A DNA stretch of 18,233 nucleotides from an uncultured Solirubrobacteraceae bacterium (GCA_902806215.1 CADCVT010000437.1:1-18233); one strand, 5' to 3'. Positions 1 to 7,400 are shown, counted from the first letter of the stretch. The notes: a model not told the origin generated them from the sequence alone. Program-made: numbers and translations.

Positions 1-293
1 TCGGCGAACGCCCGCAGCTGCACCGTCGTGCGCACGAGCTCGCCGCGCAGCCGCCCTTCCGGCAGGCCGGTCTCGCCGCCGCAGACCTCGACGATCTCGT
101 CGGCCCGCGCCTCGAGCCCATCAGCGATGCGGCGCAGGCCATCGGCGCGGAGCGCGCCGTCGGCCAGCGCCGGACGGCGCGCGGCGACGGCAGCGGCCTC
201 CGCGGCCGGAGCCACCGTGGCGACGTCGACGGCGTCGACGGACGCGCCCCGCTCGCCGGTCCGGGGATCGATCGACTGGAGGGTGCTCGGCAT
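1..293 (-). CDS. Aldehyde dehydrogenase N-terminus, probable alpha-ketoglutarate semialdehyde (2,5-dioxovalerate) dehydrogenase, truncated by window edge
   Basis: Reading leftward from the ATG at 293-291, 97 codons are open to the window edge. The N-terminus reads MPSTLQSIDPRTGE, followed near residues 65-97 by a segment with ETGLPEGRLRGE and RTTVQLRAFA. That segment is typical of the 2,5-dioxovalerate/KGSA dehydrogenase branch of the aldehyde dehydrogenase superfamily. These enzymes oxidise alpha-ketoglutarate semialdehyde to alpha-ketoglutarate with NAD(P)+. The catalytic Cys and Glu lie outside the window, so activity cannot be checked. The gene diverges from the hydroxyproline operon across 41 bp, and this supports it as the last step of that pathway. 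A TACGGT box lies 7 nt before the ATG, so the transcript may be leaderless. Other aldehyde dehydrogenase substrates remain possible. Confidence 0.82.
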   Translation of the reverse strand, partial: MPSTLQSIDPRTGERGASVDAVDVATVAPAAEAAAVAARRPALADGALRADGLRRIADGLEARADEIVEVCGGETGLPEGRLRGELVRTTVQLRAFA

Positions 294-299
294 GTCGTG

Positions 300-306
300 T
301 ACCGTA
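300..306. promoter_or_regulatory. Back-to-back -10-like boxes of the divergent hydroxyproline promoters
   Basis: GTACCGTAC (299-307) gives TACCGT on the plus strand (300-305) and TACGGT on the minus strand (306-301). Both fit the actinobacterial -10 pattern TANNNT. The minus box is 7 nt from the dehydrogenase ATG and the plus box is 29 nt from the regulator ATG. No convincing -35 is visible. The assignment is by pattern only. Confidence 0.45.
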
Positions 307-312
307 CCAGCA

Positions 313-329
313 GGTTCGCAAATCGAACC
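313..329. promoter_or_regulatory. 17-bp palindromic operator candidate for the GntR-type regulator
   Basis: GGTTCG-CAAAT-CGAACC is a perfect inverted repeat with 6-bp arms and a 5-bp centre. It lies between the divergent starts at 293 and 335. It falls downstream of the plus-strand -10-like box and over the expected -35 region of the minus promoter. FadR-type GntR proteins bind short palindromes next to their own genes, so this is the natural site for the regulator encoded at 335. Binding is inferred. Confidence 0.6.
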
Positions 330-334
330 ACTTC

Positions 335-1063
335 ATGCCCGCCCTAAACCAATCCGATACCAGGCCGATTCGACAGCGCTACCAGCAGATCGCCGACCAC
401 CTCGTCGACGACATGCGGCAGGGCCGCCTGCTCCCCGGCGAGCGGCTGCCGGCCGAGCGCGAGCTGGTCCAGCGCCTTGGCGTCGGACGAGCGTCGGTGC
501 GCGAGGCGCTCGGGTTCCTCCAGCTGCACGACCTCGTCGAGACCCGCCGCGGCGCCGGCTCGTACGTGGTGGCCGACGTGGCACGACGCATCGCCGAGCT
601 GCGGCGCGACGAGGCGCCGGTCGCCGACGCCGGGCCCGCCGCCGTCATCGAGGCGCGCCTCGTCACCGAGCCGCAGGTCGCGCGCCTGGCCGCCGAGCGC
701 GCCGGCGGGCCCGACGAGGAGATCGAGCGCCTGCTCGAGGTCATGGCCGAGTCGGCCGATCCCGCCGATCCCGCGCAGCGCCGCCGCTGGAGCGACGCCG
801 ACCGCCGATTCCACTGCCGCCTCGCCGCGCTGACGCAGAACCCCGTGCTCGCCGCGATGGCCGAGCACCTCAGCCGGACGATGGACGAGCCGCTGTGGCA
901 GCGGCTGCGCGACGACTCGATCGCCGTCCCCGGCCGCACGATCCTCCAGCTCGCCGAGCACCGCCTCATCTGGGCCGCGATCGCCGAGGGCGATCCCGGC
1001 GCCGCCGAGCTCCACGCCCGTCACCACATCCACCGCGCCCGCCGCTACATGGAACTGAACTAG
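335..1063 (+). CDS. GntR family, FadR/FCD-type transcriptional regulator of the hydroxyproline locus
   Basis: The 242-residue protein has an N-terminal winged helix (about 14-80) with the GntR signature PGERLPAERELVQRLGVGR followed by SVREAL and a GAGSYV wing. A helical FCD ligand domain follows (about 100-235), with a DRRFHCRL motif and later conserved His residues that in this family bind a metal and a carboxylate ligand. It is first in the catabolic operon. Its TAG stop (1061-1063) overlaps the ribosome-binding site of the next gene. Such regulators are usually local repressors released by a pathway substrate; hydroxyproline or a later intermediate would fit here, by inference. The palindrome at 313-329 is the likely target. 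The ATG at 335 has no clear Shine-Dalgarno sequence, but it gives the expected length. Confidence 0.93.
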   Translation: MPALNQSDTRPIRQRYQQIADHLVDDMRQGRLLPGERLPAERELVQRLGVGRASVREALGFLQLHDLVETRRGAGSYVVADVARRIAELRRDEAPVADAGPAAVIEARLVTEPQVARLAAERAGGPDEEIERLLEVMAESADPADPAQRRRWSDADRRFHCRLAALTQNPVLAAMAEHLSRTMDEPLWQRLRDDSIAVPGRTILQLAEHRLIWAAIAEGDPGAAELHARHHIHRARRYMELN

Positions 1064-1066
1064 GAG
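1062..1066 (+). promoter_or_regulatory. Shine-Dalgarno that sets the TTG start of the deaminase gene
   Basis: AGGAG lies 6 nt before the TTG at 1073 and overlaps the TAG stop of the regulator gene. It supports the TTG over any downstream start and suggests coupled translation. Confidence 0.7.
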
Positions 1067-1072
1067 TCCGCC

Positions 1073-1957
1073 TTGCACTTCCCAGGCATCATCCCCGCCG
1101 TCATCGTCCCCTTCACCGACGCCGACGAGGTCGACGTCGCCGGCCTGCGCGACAACGTGACCTTCCTGCTCGACAGCGGCATCGACGGCGTCGTCGTCAA
1201 CGGCACGATGGGCGAGGCCGGCAGCCTGACGATGGAGGAGCGCGCGCTCGTCCTGCGCACCGTGGTCGAGGTCGTGGCCGGACGTGTGCCGGTGATCGCC
1301 GGCGTATCGGCGGGCGTCACGAGGATCGCCGTCGCGCACGCCGAGGCCGCGCGCGCGGGCGGCGCGCAGGGCGTCATGTGCCTGCCGCCGCTCAACTACC
1401 GCGGCACCACCGACGAGCTCGTCGCGTTCTTCACCGCGGTCGCCGGCGCGGCCCAGCTGCCGGTCATGGCCTACAACAACCCCGAGGCGAGCGGCATCGA
1501 CATGCCGCCCGCGCTCATCGCGCTGATCGCCGAGCACGTCGACGCGGTCGTCGCGGTCAAGGAGTGCAGCGGCGACGCGCGCCGCATCCCCGCGCTGCTC
1601 GCCACGACCGATCTCGAGGTGCTCGTCGGCGGCGACGACTGGGCGCTCGAGGGCTTCGCGACCGGCGCGAGCGGCTGGGTCTCCGGCGTCGCGAACATCG
1701 CGCCGAAGGAGTGCAAGGAGCTGCAGGAGCACGTCGAGGCCGGCCGGCTGGCCGAGGCCCGCGCGGTGTACCAGCGCCTGCTCCCACTCGCGCGCCTCGA
1801 CATGACCCCGTGGCTCGTCCAGTACTTCAAGGGCGCGATGGACGCCGCCGGCCTGCGGGGCGGCCCGAGCCGCGCGCCGCGCCTGCCGCTCGGCCCCGAG
1901 CAGCAGGAGCTGCTGCGCGAGGCCGTCGACGCGCTCGGCGTGCCGGCGGTCGCGTGA
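1073..1957 (+). CDS. DapA-family lyase, probable 1-pyrroline-4-hydroxy-2-carboxylate deaminase
   Basis: This 294-residue TIM-barrel protein belongs to the dihydrodipicolinate synthase/N-acetylneuraminate lyase superfamily. GTMGE sits at 44-48, the YNNP motif has Tyr134, and the Schiff-base lysine is in AVKECSG (Lys163). In hydroxyproline degradation, a DapA homologue (LhpC in Pseudomonas, HypD in Sinorhizobium) converts pyrroline-4-hydroxy-2-carboxylate to alpha-ketoglutarate semialdehyde and ammonia. The neighbouring epimerase, oxidase and semialdehyde dehydrogenase point to that reaction rather than lysine synthesis. The start is TTG with a good Shine-Dalgarno. Its TGA overlaps the GTG of the next gene. 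The family is certain; the substrate is inferred from context. Confidence 0.9.
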   Translation: MHFPGIIPAVIVPFTDADEVDVAGLRDNVTFLLDSGIDGVVVNGTMGEAGSLTMEERALVLRTVVEVVAGRVPVIAGVSAGVTRIAVAHAEAARAGGAQGVMCLPPLNYRGTTDELVAFFTAVAGAAQLPVMAYNNPEASGIDMPPALIALIAEHVDAVVAVKECSGDARRIPALLATTDLEVLVGGDDWALEGFATGASGWVSGVANIAPKECKELQEHVEAGRLAEARAVYQRLLPLARLDMTPWLVQYFKGAMDAAGLRGGPSRAPRLPLGPEQQELLREAVDALGVPAVA

Positions 1958-2955
1958 CCGGACGCCGCTCGATCTTCGCGGTCGACTCGCACACCGAGGG
2001 CATGCCGACGCGCGTCGTGACCGGCGGCGTGCCCGCGCTGCCGGGGGCGACCATGCTCGAGCGCAAGCTCCACTTCGAGGCCGAGCGCGACGACCTGCGG
2101 CTCCTGCTCATGCGCGAGCCGCGCGGGCACGGCGCGATGTCCGGCGCGATCCTCCAGCCGCCGCTCGACGCGCGGGCCGACTGGGGCGTGCTGTTCATCG
2201 AGGTGAGCGGCTGCCTGCCGATGTGCGGGCACGGGACGATCGGCGTCGCGACGGTACTCGTCGACAGTGGGATGGTCGAGGTGACCGAGCCGACGACCAC
2301 GGTGCGGCTCGACACGCCGGCCGGGCTGATCGAGGTGCGCGTCGACGTCACCGACGGGCGCGCGACCGGCGTCACGCTGCGCAACGTCCCCGCGTTCCTC
2401 GCCGCGCGCGACCGCACGGTCGAGGTGCCCGGGCTCGGGACCGTCACCTACGACATGGCGTTCGGCGGGAACTTCTACGCGATCCTGCCGGCGGCGAGCA
2501 TCGGCCTCTCCCCCGACCCGGAGCGCGCTCCCGAGCTCATCGACGCCGGCCTCGCGATCATGGCCGCGATCGACGAGAGCGATCGCCCGGTCCATCCGCT
2601 CGACGAGCGGATCGGCGGCTGCCATCACGTCGTGCTCCACGCCCCCGGCCGCGACGGCTCCGACGCACGCGCCGCGACCTCGATCCACCCCGGCTGGCTC
2701 GACCGCTCGCCGTGCGGCACCGGCACGAGCGCCAGGCTCGCGCAGCTGCACGCGCGCGGCGAGCTCGCCGTCGGCGAGGCGTTCGTCAACGAGTCGGTCA
2801 TCGGCACGCGCTTCACCGGGCGGATCGTCGAGGAGACGACGGTCGGCGCCCTGGAGGCGGTGATCCCCGAGATCACCGGCCGCGCGTGGATCACCGGCAA
2901 GGGCGAGTACGTCCTCGAGGCGGACGATCCCTTCCCCGCCGGCTTCGACCTTTGA
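1954..2955 (+). CDS. 4-hydroxyproline 2-epimerase (proline racemase family)
   Basis: The GTG at 1954 overlaps the previous stop (GTGA) and gives 333 residues, the normal length for the family. Both catalytic cysteines are present: Cys91 in MCGHGTIG and Cys254 in DRSPCGTGTSA. This separates it from trans-3-hydroxyproline dehydratases, where one cysteine is replaced. The CGHG form of the first motif is more like 4-hydroxyproline epimerases than proline racemases, which usually have CGHN. The enzyme would interconvert trans-4-hydroxy-L-proline and cis-4-hydroxy-D-proline by a two-base mechanism without cofactor. Its place between the deaminase and an FAD oxidase fits exactly. No Shine-Dalgarno is visible, so translation is probably coupled. 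Proline racemase activity is the main alternative. Confidence 0.93.
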   Translation: MTGRRSIFAVDSHTEGMPTRVVTGGVPALPGATMLERKLHFEAERDDLRLLLMREPRGHGAMSGAILQPPLDARADWGVLFIEVSGCLPMCGHGTIGVATVLVDSGMVEVTEPTTTVRLDTPAGLIEVRVDVTDGRATGVTLRNVPAFLAARDRTVEVPGLGTVTYDMAFGGNFYAILPAASIGLSPDPERAPELIDAGLAIMAAIDESDRPVHPLDERIGGCHHVVLHAPGRDGSDARAATSIHPGWLDRSPCGTGTSARLAQLHARGELAVGEAFVNESVIGTRFTGRIVEETTVGALEAVIPEITGRAWITGKGEYVLEADDPFPAGFDL

Positions 2956-4160
2956 GCTTCGACGTCGTCGTCATCGGCGCCGGCATCGTCGGGGCGTCGA
3001 CCGCGTGGGAGCTGCGGAAGCGCGGCGCGGCAGTCTGCCTGCTCGATCGCGGCGACGTGTCGCGAGGCACGACCGGGCTCGGCGAGGGCAACGTCCTGTG
3101 CGCTGACAAGGACGCCGGGCCGGAGCTCGACCTCGCCGTCGCCGGCCGCGCGCTGTACGACGAGATCGAGGCCGAGGTCGGAGCGCCCGCGCGGATCCGC
3201 CGGAAAGGTGCGCTCGTCGTGCATCCGGACGAGCGGACGTGGAACGCCGAGCCCGCCCGCGTGGAACGGCTCCGCGCGGCCGGCGTCGAGGCGGTGCTCG
3301 TCGACCCGGCCGAGGCGCGAGATCTCGAACCGCGCCTGACCGGACCGATGCTGGGTGCAGCCTTCGTACCCGGCGACCTGCAGTGCGATCCGCGGGCGAT
3401 CACGGTCGCGCTTGCCGCGCGCGTCGCGGAGCTCCGAACACACGTGGCCGTCGAGCGGATCCTGGTCGGGAACAGCGTCGGCCAAGGAGTTGATCCACTG
3501 TCGGTGGAGCGCGGAGCGGACGCCGCCGTCGACGCACGCGTCACGGGCGTGCTCCTCGGCGACGGAAGCTCTCTCCTGACTGATGCTGTGGTGATCGCGG
3601 CCGGCCCGTGGAGCGCGCCGCTCGCCGCCACGGCCGGCGTCCACCTTCCCCTGGAGCCCCGCAAGGGCCAGCTCGTGAGACTGAGGCTCGAGCGACCGGA
3701 CCCCCAGTTCCTCCGGCGCAAGGTCGTCGACGCCTCGTACCTGCTCGCGGTCGCGAGCGCCGACGAAGCGCTCCAGACCTCGACCGTCGTCGAGACGACC
3801 GCCGACGGTCACGTGCTCGTCGGCTCTTCGCGTCAGCGCGTCGGGTTCGACGAGACGGTCGACGCAGCGGTCACCGACGAGCTGAAGGCGAAGGCCGCCC
3901 GGCTCGTGCCCGAGCTCGCCGGCCTCGAGCCCGACGACGCCTGGGTCGGCTTCCGCCCCTGGCTGCCCGACCACCTCCCGGCGATCGGGCCGACGGCCGT
4001 CGCGGGGCTCTTCGTCGCGACCGGCCACGAGGGCGCCGGCGTCGGGCAGGGCCCGATCAGCGGACGCCTCCTCGCGCAGGCCATGTGCGGCGAGCCCACC
4101 GACCTCGAGCTCGCGCCGTTCGACCCGCGCCGCTTCACGTCCGCCGTCCCGGCGCGTTAG
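2952..4160 (+). CDS. FAD-dependent D-amino acid oxidase/dehydrogenase, probable D-hydroxyproline dehydrogenase
   Basis: The frame opens at the TTG at 2952, which overlaps the epimerase TGA (TTGA), and encodes 402 residues. The FAD dinucleotide site GAGIVG is at residues 9-14, followed by an acidic strand end (LLDRGD). The C-terminal FAD-capping region contains GFRPWLPDHLPAIGP and then ATGHEGAGVGQGP, typical of the DAO/glycine oxidase/DadA family. It would oxidise cis-4-hydroxy-D-proline to pyrroline-4-hydroxy-2-carboxylate. It appears as a single subunit, with no 2Fe-2S or BFD partner gene, so it resembles HypO-type enzymes rather than the multi-subunit LhpBEF type. Codons around 3470-3600 are less GC-biased than those in the rest of the gene. 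The electron acceptor is unknown. Confidence 0.9.
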   Translation: MSFDVVVIGAGIVGASTAWELRKRGAAVCLLDRGDVSRGTTGLGEGNVLCADKDAGPELDLAVAGRALYDEIEAEVGAPARIRRKGALVVHPDERTWNAEPARVERLRAAGVEAVLVDPAEARDLEPRLTGPMLGAAFVPGDLQCDPRAITVALAARVAELRTHVAVERILVGNSVGQGVDPLSVERGADAAVDARVTGVLLGDGSSLLTDAVVIAAGPWSAPLAATAGVHLPLEPRKGQLVRLRLERPDPQFLRRKVVDASYLLAVASADEALQTSTVVETTADGHVLVGSSRQRVGFDETVDAAVTDELKAKAARLVPELAGLEPDDAWVGFRPWLPDHLPAIGPTAVAGLFVATGHEGAGVGQGPISGRLLAQAMCGEPTDLELAPFDPRRFTSAVPAR

Positions 4161-4163
4161 CGT
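4158..4163 (+). promoter_or_regulatory. -10-like box TAGCGT for the alpha/beta hydrolase gene
   Basis: GTTAGCGT ends 10 nt before the ATG at 4174. The same eight bases occur with the same spacing before the ATG at 10029. TAGCGT fits TANNNT, and a weak TTCACG lies 18 bp upstream (4134-4139). The 13-bp gap has no Shine-Dalgarno, so a near-leaderless transcript separate from the hydroxyproline operon is plausible. Confidence 0.45.
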
Positions 4164-4173
4164 TCCCCGCCGA

Positions 4174-5097
4174 ATGACCGCCTTCGACGAATGGCAGCTC
4201 GAGCTCCACGGCCACCGCGTGATCTACCGGATCGCCGGCAGCGGGCCGCCCGTCGTGCTCATCCACGGCATGCTCAACTCGTCGCGGCACTGGGAGCGCG
4301 TCGCGGCCCGGCTGGCCGACCGCTACACGGTCATCGCGCCCGATCTGCTCGGTCACGGCGACTCGACCGCGCCGCGCGGCGACTACTCGCTCGGCGCGCA
4401 CGCGGCGGGGATCCGCGACCTGCTCGCCGCGATCGGCGTCGACCGCGTGACGATCGTCGGGCACTCGCTCGGCGGCGGCATCGCGATGCAGTACTTCTGG
4501 CAGTTCCCCGAGCGCACCGACCGGCTCGTGCTCGTCTCGAGCGGCGGCCTCGGCGCGGAGGTCAGCCCGATGCTGCGCACGGCGGCCCTCCCGCCGGCTT
4601 CGTGGCTGCTCGCCGCCGCGTCGGATCGCCGCGTGCTGACCGCGGTCGCCACCGTCGCGCGCCGCCTGAAGGAGCGCGGGAGCAGCAAGGCAACTCCGCT
4701 GGAGCAGTTCGTGCGGGCCCTTCGGCCGCTGGGCCAGCCCGGCGCCCGCGAGGCCTTCGTCCACACGCTGCGCTCGGTCATCGACGTGCACGGCCAGCGC
4801 GTCAGCGCGCGCGACCGGCTGTACCTGCTCGAGTCGATGCCGACGCTGATCGTCTGGGGCGGGCGAGACAACACGATCCCGATCGCCCACGGACACGCCA
4901 GCCACGCCGCGATCCCGCACTCCACGTTCCGCGTGCTGCCGAAGGCCGCGCACTTCCCGCACCTCGAGGACCCCGAGGGCCTGGCCGACGTGCTCGGCGA
5001 GTTCCTCGCTTCGACGCGCCCTGCATCGATCGACAGCGACGAGTGGCGCTCGATCGTGTCGCGCGCACCGCGCGAGCGCCGCATCGCAGCGGCCTGA
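4174..5097 (+). CDS. Alpha/beta hydrolase, cytoplasmic, substrate unknown
   Basis: The 307-residue protein has a complete alpha/beta hydrolase fold. The oxyanion strand is VVLIHGMLNSSRHW (28-40). The nucleophile elbow GHSLGG contains Ser98. The acid is Asp232 in VWGGRDNTIP, and His260 lies in KAAHFPHLEDP. A variable cap occupies roughly residues 130-215. There is no signal peptide. Proteins with this layout include esterases, epoxide hydrolases and C-C bond hydrolases, and the sequence does not say which. It starts only 13 bp after the hydroxyproline operon, but a -10-like box precedes it and no pathway role is obvious. A strong hairpin follows its stop codon. Confidence 0.9.
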   Translation: MTAFDEWQLELHGHRVIYRIAGSGPPVVLIHGMLNSSRHWERVAARLADRYTVIAPDLLGHGDSTAPRGDYSLGAHAAGIRDLLAAIGVDRVTIVGHSLGGGIAMQYFWQFPERTDRLVLVSSGGLGAEVSPMLRTAALPPASWLLAAASDRRVLTAVATVARRLKERGSSKATPLEQFVRALRPLGQPGAREAFVHTLRSVIDVHGQRVSARDRLYLLESMPTLIVWGGRDNTIPIAHGHASHAAIPHSTFRVLPKAAHFPHLEDPEGLADVLGEFLASTRPASIDSDEWRSIVSRAPRERRIAAA

Positions 5098-5100
5098 GCG

Positions 5101-5150
5101 CACGAACGTCCGCGGCTTCCCCGCCGGGGTCGTACTCGCGGGCGTTCGTG
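5101..5150 (+). terminator. Long hairpin after the alpha/beta hydrolase gene
   Basis: The arms at 5101-5114 and 5137-5150 can pair over 14 positions, with one G-U pair in RNA. The 22-nt interior itself holds CCCC-GCC-GGGG (5119-5129). The outer arms, CACGAACG and CGTTCGTG, resemble those of the hairpin at 7416-7460. The stop codon is 3 bp upstream and a weakly T-rich stretch follows. An intrinsic terminator is likely; a repeat-family element is the alternative. Confidence 0.6.
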
Positions 5151-5159
5151 GGCGATTTG

Positions 5160-5171
5160 TTGCACATGCAA
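5160..5171. promoter_or_regulatory. Small palindrome upstream of the YbhN-like gene
   Basis: TTGCA-CA-TGCAA is an inverted repeat with 5-bp arms, 14 bp before the ATG at 5185, next to AATGAT (5170-5175). It may be an operator or part of the promoter. It is short enough to be chance. Confidence 0.3.
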
Positions 5172-5184
5172 TGATTGTGGTGCG

Positions 5185-6201
5185 ATGGCCGCCACCACCC
5201 TCCCCCAGGAGCTCCAGCCGCGCCGGCTGCGGCGGCGCACCGCCGAGCTCGCGCTCGTGCTCACGGTCGTCGCGCTCGTGGTCGTGCTGGCTCCCGGGCT
5301 CGGCGACATCCGCGACGAGCTCGCGAGCGCCGACCCCGCCTGGCTCCTGCTCGCCGTCGCGCTCGAGTTCCTCTCCGGCGTGTCGTACGTCCTGCTGTTC
5401 CGGCCCGTCTTCTGCCGCCGGATGTCCTGGCGCTCGAGCTGGGAGATCTCGTGGTCGGAGCTCGCCGCGGGCTCGGCCGTGCCGGCCGGCGGCGCGGGCG
5501 GCCTCGCGCTCGGTGCGTGGATCCTCAGCCGCCGGGGGATGGCCGGCGACCGGATCGCGCGCCGCTCGGTCGCGTTCTTCCTCCTCAAGAGCTCGGTGAA
5601 CTTCGTCGCCGTCGTGGTCCTCGGCTTCGCGCTCGCCGTCGGCCTGCTCGGGCCCGACCTGTCGCTGTGGCTCACCGCGCTCCCGGCGGGCATGGCCGTC
5701 GTGCTGATCGCGGTGGTGCTGACACTGCCGCGGCTCGGGCCCGGCGCCGACCCGGCCGCCGGCGCCGGGCGCGTGCGCCGCGGCTGGTCGGCGGTCCGTC
5801 GCAGCGTGATCGGCGGCGTCTCCGAGGCGGTCGAGATCGTGCGCTCGCGCGACCTGCTCGTCATCGTCGGCGCGATCGGCTACTGGGCGTTCGACAACGC
5901 CGTGCTGTGGGCGGCGTTCGAGGCGTTCGGCGCCGACGTGCCGCTCAGCGTGATCCTGCTCGGCTACCTCATCGGGCAGCTCGGCGGGCTGCTGCCGCTC
6001 CCGGGCGGCTTCGGCGGGATCGACGGCGGGCTCATCGGGACGCTGAACGTCTTCGGCGCGCCGGTGGCGGCCACCGCCGCGGCGGTGCTCGCGTACCGCG
6101 TGATCCTGTTCTGGCTTCCGCTCGTCGTCGGCGGAGCCGCGTTCTGGTCGCTGCGCCGCGGGCTCGACACGGCACCCCTGCGCCCCGACCTCTGCACGTA
6201 G
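5185..6201 (+). CDS. YbhN/AglD-like integral membrane protein (lysylphosphatidylglycerol synthase transmembrane-region family)
   Basis: The 338-residue protein has a basic N-terminus (QPRRLRRR) followed by several hydrophobic segments, approximately at 21-39, 51-72, 128-155, 161-182, 225-247, 252-271 and 294-320. The family signatures are VPAGGAGG (99-106) and PGGFGGIDGG (273-282). The second is highly typical of UPF0104/YbhN proteins, which correspond to the flippase-like domain of MprF without the aminoacyltransferase. Members are thought to move lipids or lipid-linked glycans, and AglD is a glycosyltransferase-associated example. No catalytic domain is attached here. The MFS gene starts 12 bp after its stop. 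Confidence 0.85.
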   Translation: MAATTLPQELQPRRLRRRTAELALVLTVVALVVVLAPGLGDIRDELASADPAWLLLAVALEFLSGVSYVLLFRPVFCRRMSWRSSWEISWSELAAGSAVPAGGAGGLALGAWILSRRGMAGDRIARRSVAFFLLKSSVNFVAVVVLGFALAVGLLGPDLSLWLTALPAGMAVVLIAVVLTLPRLGPGADPAAGAGRVRRGWSAVRRSVIGGVSEAVEIVRSRDLLVIVGAIGYWAFDNAVLWAAFEAFGADVPLSVILLGYLIGQLGGLLPLPGGFGGIDGGLIGTLNVFGAPVAATAAAVLAYRVILFWLPLVVGGAAFWSLRRGLDTAPLRPDLCT

Positions 6202-6204
6202 CCT
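6199..6204 (+). promoter_or_regulatory. -10-like box TAGCCT overlapping the YbhN-like stop codon
   Basis: TAGCCT uses the TAG stop of the upstream gene and lies 8 nt before the GTG of the MFS gene. It fits the TANNNT spacing seen at other starts in this window. Co-transcription with the upstream gene is equally possible. Confidence 0.35.
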
Positions 6205-6212
6205 CAATCGGC

Positions 6213-7400
6213 GTGAGGAGACTGGGACCGCAGGGACGGTTGCGCGCGACCGCGTTCCTGTCGAGCTTCGATCGCTTCACGATCCCGCCGCTGCTCGTGC
6301 CGATCCACCGCGACCTCGGGATCTCGCTGGGGACCGCGGCGATCCTCGCCAGCGCGTACTTCGTCACGTACGGGCTGAGCCAGCCGTTGTGGGGTGCGCT
6401 GTCCGATCGCGTGGGCCGGGTCGCGGTGATCCGGTTCGCGGTCGTGGCCGGCGGCGTGTCGTGCGTCGTCGCCGCGCTCGCGCCGACGTTCGCGGTGCTG
6501 CTCGTCGCGCGCACGCTCGCGGGGCTGTTCTTCGCCGCGCTCGTCCCGTCGGCGATCACGTACATCGGCGACACCGTCGATCTCGCCCGGCGCCAGAACG
6601 CGCTCGTCCTGCTCATGGCGTTCGCCACCTCCGGCCTGGCCTGCGCGACCGTCGTGGGTGGCCTGGCCGCGGAGCTCGTCGACTGGCGCGCGGCGTTCGC
6701 GGCGTCGGCCGTCCTCGCCGCGGTCGTCACGTTCCTCGTCGCGGCGCTGCCCGAGCCGTCGCACGAGCGGGAGGCCGGTTCACTGCGCGAGCGGGTACGC
6801 GCGATCCGCGGTCAGCCGTGGGTGCTCGTCGTCGTCGGGCTCGCGTTCCTCGAAGGCGCGGTGATCTTCGGGTCGCTGACGTTCGTGGCCGCGTCGCTGC
6901 AGCAGGAGGGGGTGAGCGCGGCGCTCGCCGGCTCGGCCGCGGCAGGGTTCGGCGTCGCCAACGTCGTGACGACCCCGTTCGTGACGCGCGCGGTCGCGCG
7001 CATCGCGTCGCCGCTGCTCATCGCGGGCGGCGCCGCGCTGGCCGCGGCCGGCCTCTCGGTTGCCGCCATCGACGCAACCGTGGTCACGGCGGTGTTCGCG
7101 ACGCTCGCCCTCGGCGCGGGGTTCGGCTTCCTGCACTCGACGCTCCAGGTGTGGGCGACGCAGGTCGCGCCCGAGGCGCGCGCGGTGACCGTCTCGCTCT
7201 TCGCGAGCGCGATCTTCACCGGCGGCGCCGCGGCGAGCGCCGCCGCCGCCCCGCTCGCCGACGACGGCCGGTTCGGGCTGATCTTCCTCCTGTGCGCCGG
7301 AGGAGGAGCGGCCCTCGCGGCAGCGGGAGGAGTCCTGAGAGCGCGCTACGTCCGAGCGCACCCGAGCGTCGCAAACGCCGAGCCGACGGCCGTCGGCTGA
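6213..7400 (+). CDS. Major facilitator superfamily transporter
   Basis: Starting at the GTG at 6213, the 395-residue protein has the 12-helix alternation of an MFS permease. Motif A between helices 2 and 3 reads GALSDRVGRVAVIR (61-74). Early residues include FLSSFDRFTIPPLL, typical of drug:H+ antiporter-type permeases. A more polar loop (PEPSHEREAGSLRERVRAI) separates the two six-helix halves. Substrate cannot be read from the sequence; a drug or metabolite exporter is the usual default. Upstream in-frame codons belong to the YbhN-like gene read in another frame, so the GTG after its TAG is the sensible start. The C-terminus includes a perfect 16-bp DNA palindrome at 7382-7397. Confidence 0.88.
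   Translation: MRRLGPQGRLRATAFLSSFDRFTIPPLLVPIHRDLGISLGTAAILASAYFVTYGLSQPLWGALSDRVGRVAVIRFAVVAGGVSCVVAALAPTFAVLLVARTLAGLFFAALVPSAITYIGDTVDLARRQNALVLLMAFATSGLACATVVGGLAAELVDWRAAFAASAVLAAVVTFLVAALPEPSHEREAGSLRERVRAIRGQPWVLVVVGLAFLEGAVIFGSLTFVAASLQQEGVSAALAGSAAAGFGVANVVTTPFVTRAVARIASPLLIAGGAALAAAGLSVAAIDATVVTAVFATLALGAGFGFLHSTLQVWATQVAPEARAVTVSLFASAIFTGGAAASAAAAPLADDGRFGLIFLLCAGGGAALAAAGGVLRARYVRAHPSVANAEPTAVG

Noticed and set aside
1073..1957. Dihydrodipicolinate synthase (lysine synthesis)
   Set aside because: The surrounding hydroxyproline genes give a specific alternative reaction known for DapA-family deaminases.
28..2955. A single 975-codon plus-strand reading frame spanning the left end
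   Set aside because: Only its last part (from 1954) is protein-like. The earlier part is an Arg/Ala-rich frame running through the regulator and deaminase genes, caused by high GC.
1954..2955. trans-3-hydroxyproline dehydratase
   Set aside because: Both catalytic cysteines (Cys91 and Cys254) are present. The dehydratases lack one of them.
4135..6207. A 690-codon minus-strand reading frame
   Set aside because: Composition is Arg/Ala/Gly/Asp-rich with no motif, and it is antisense to the alpha/beta hydrolase and YbhN-like genes, both with clear family motifs.
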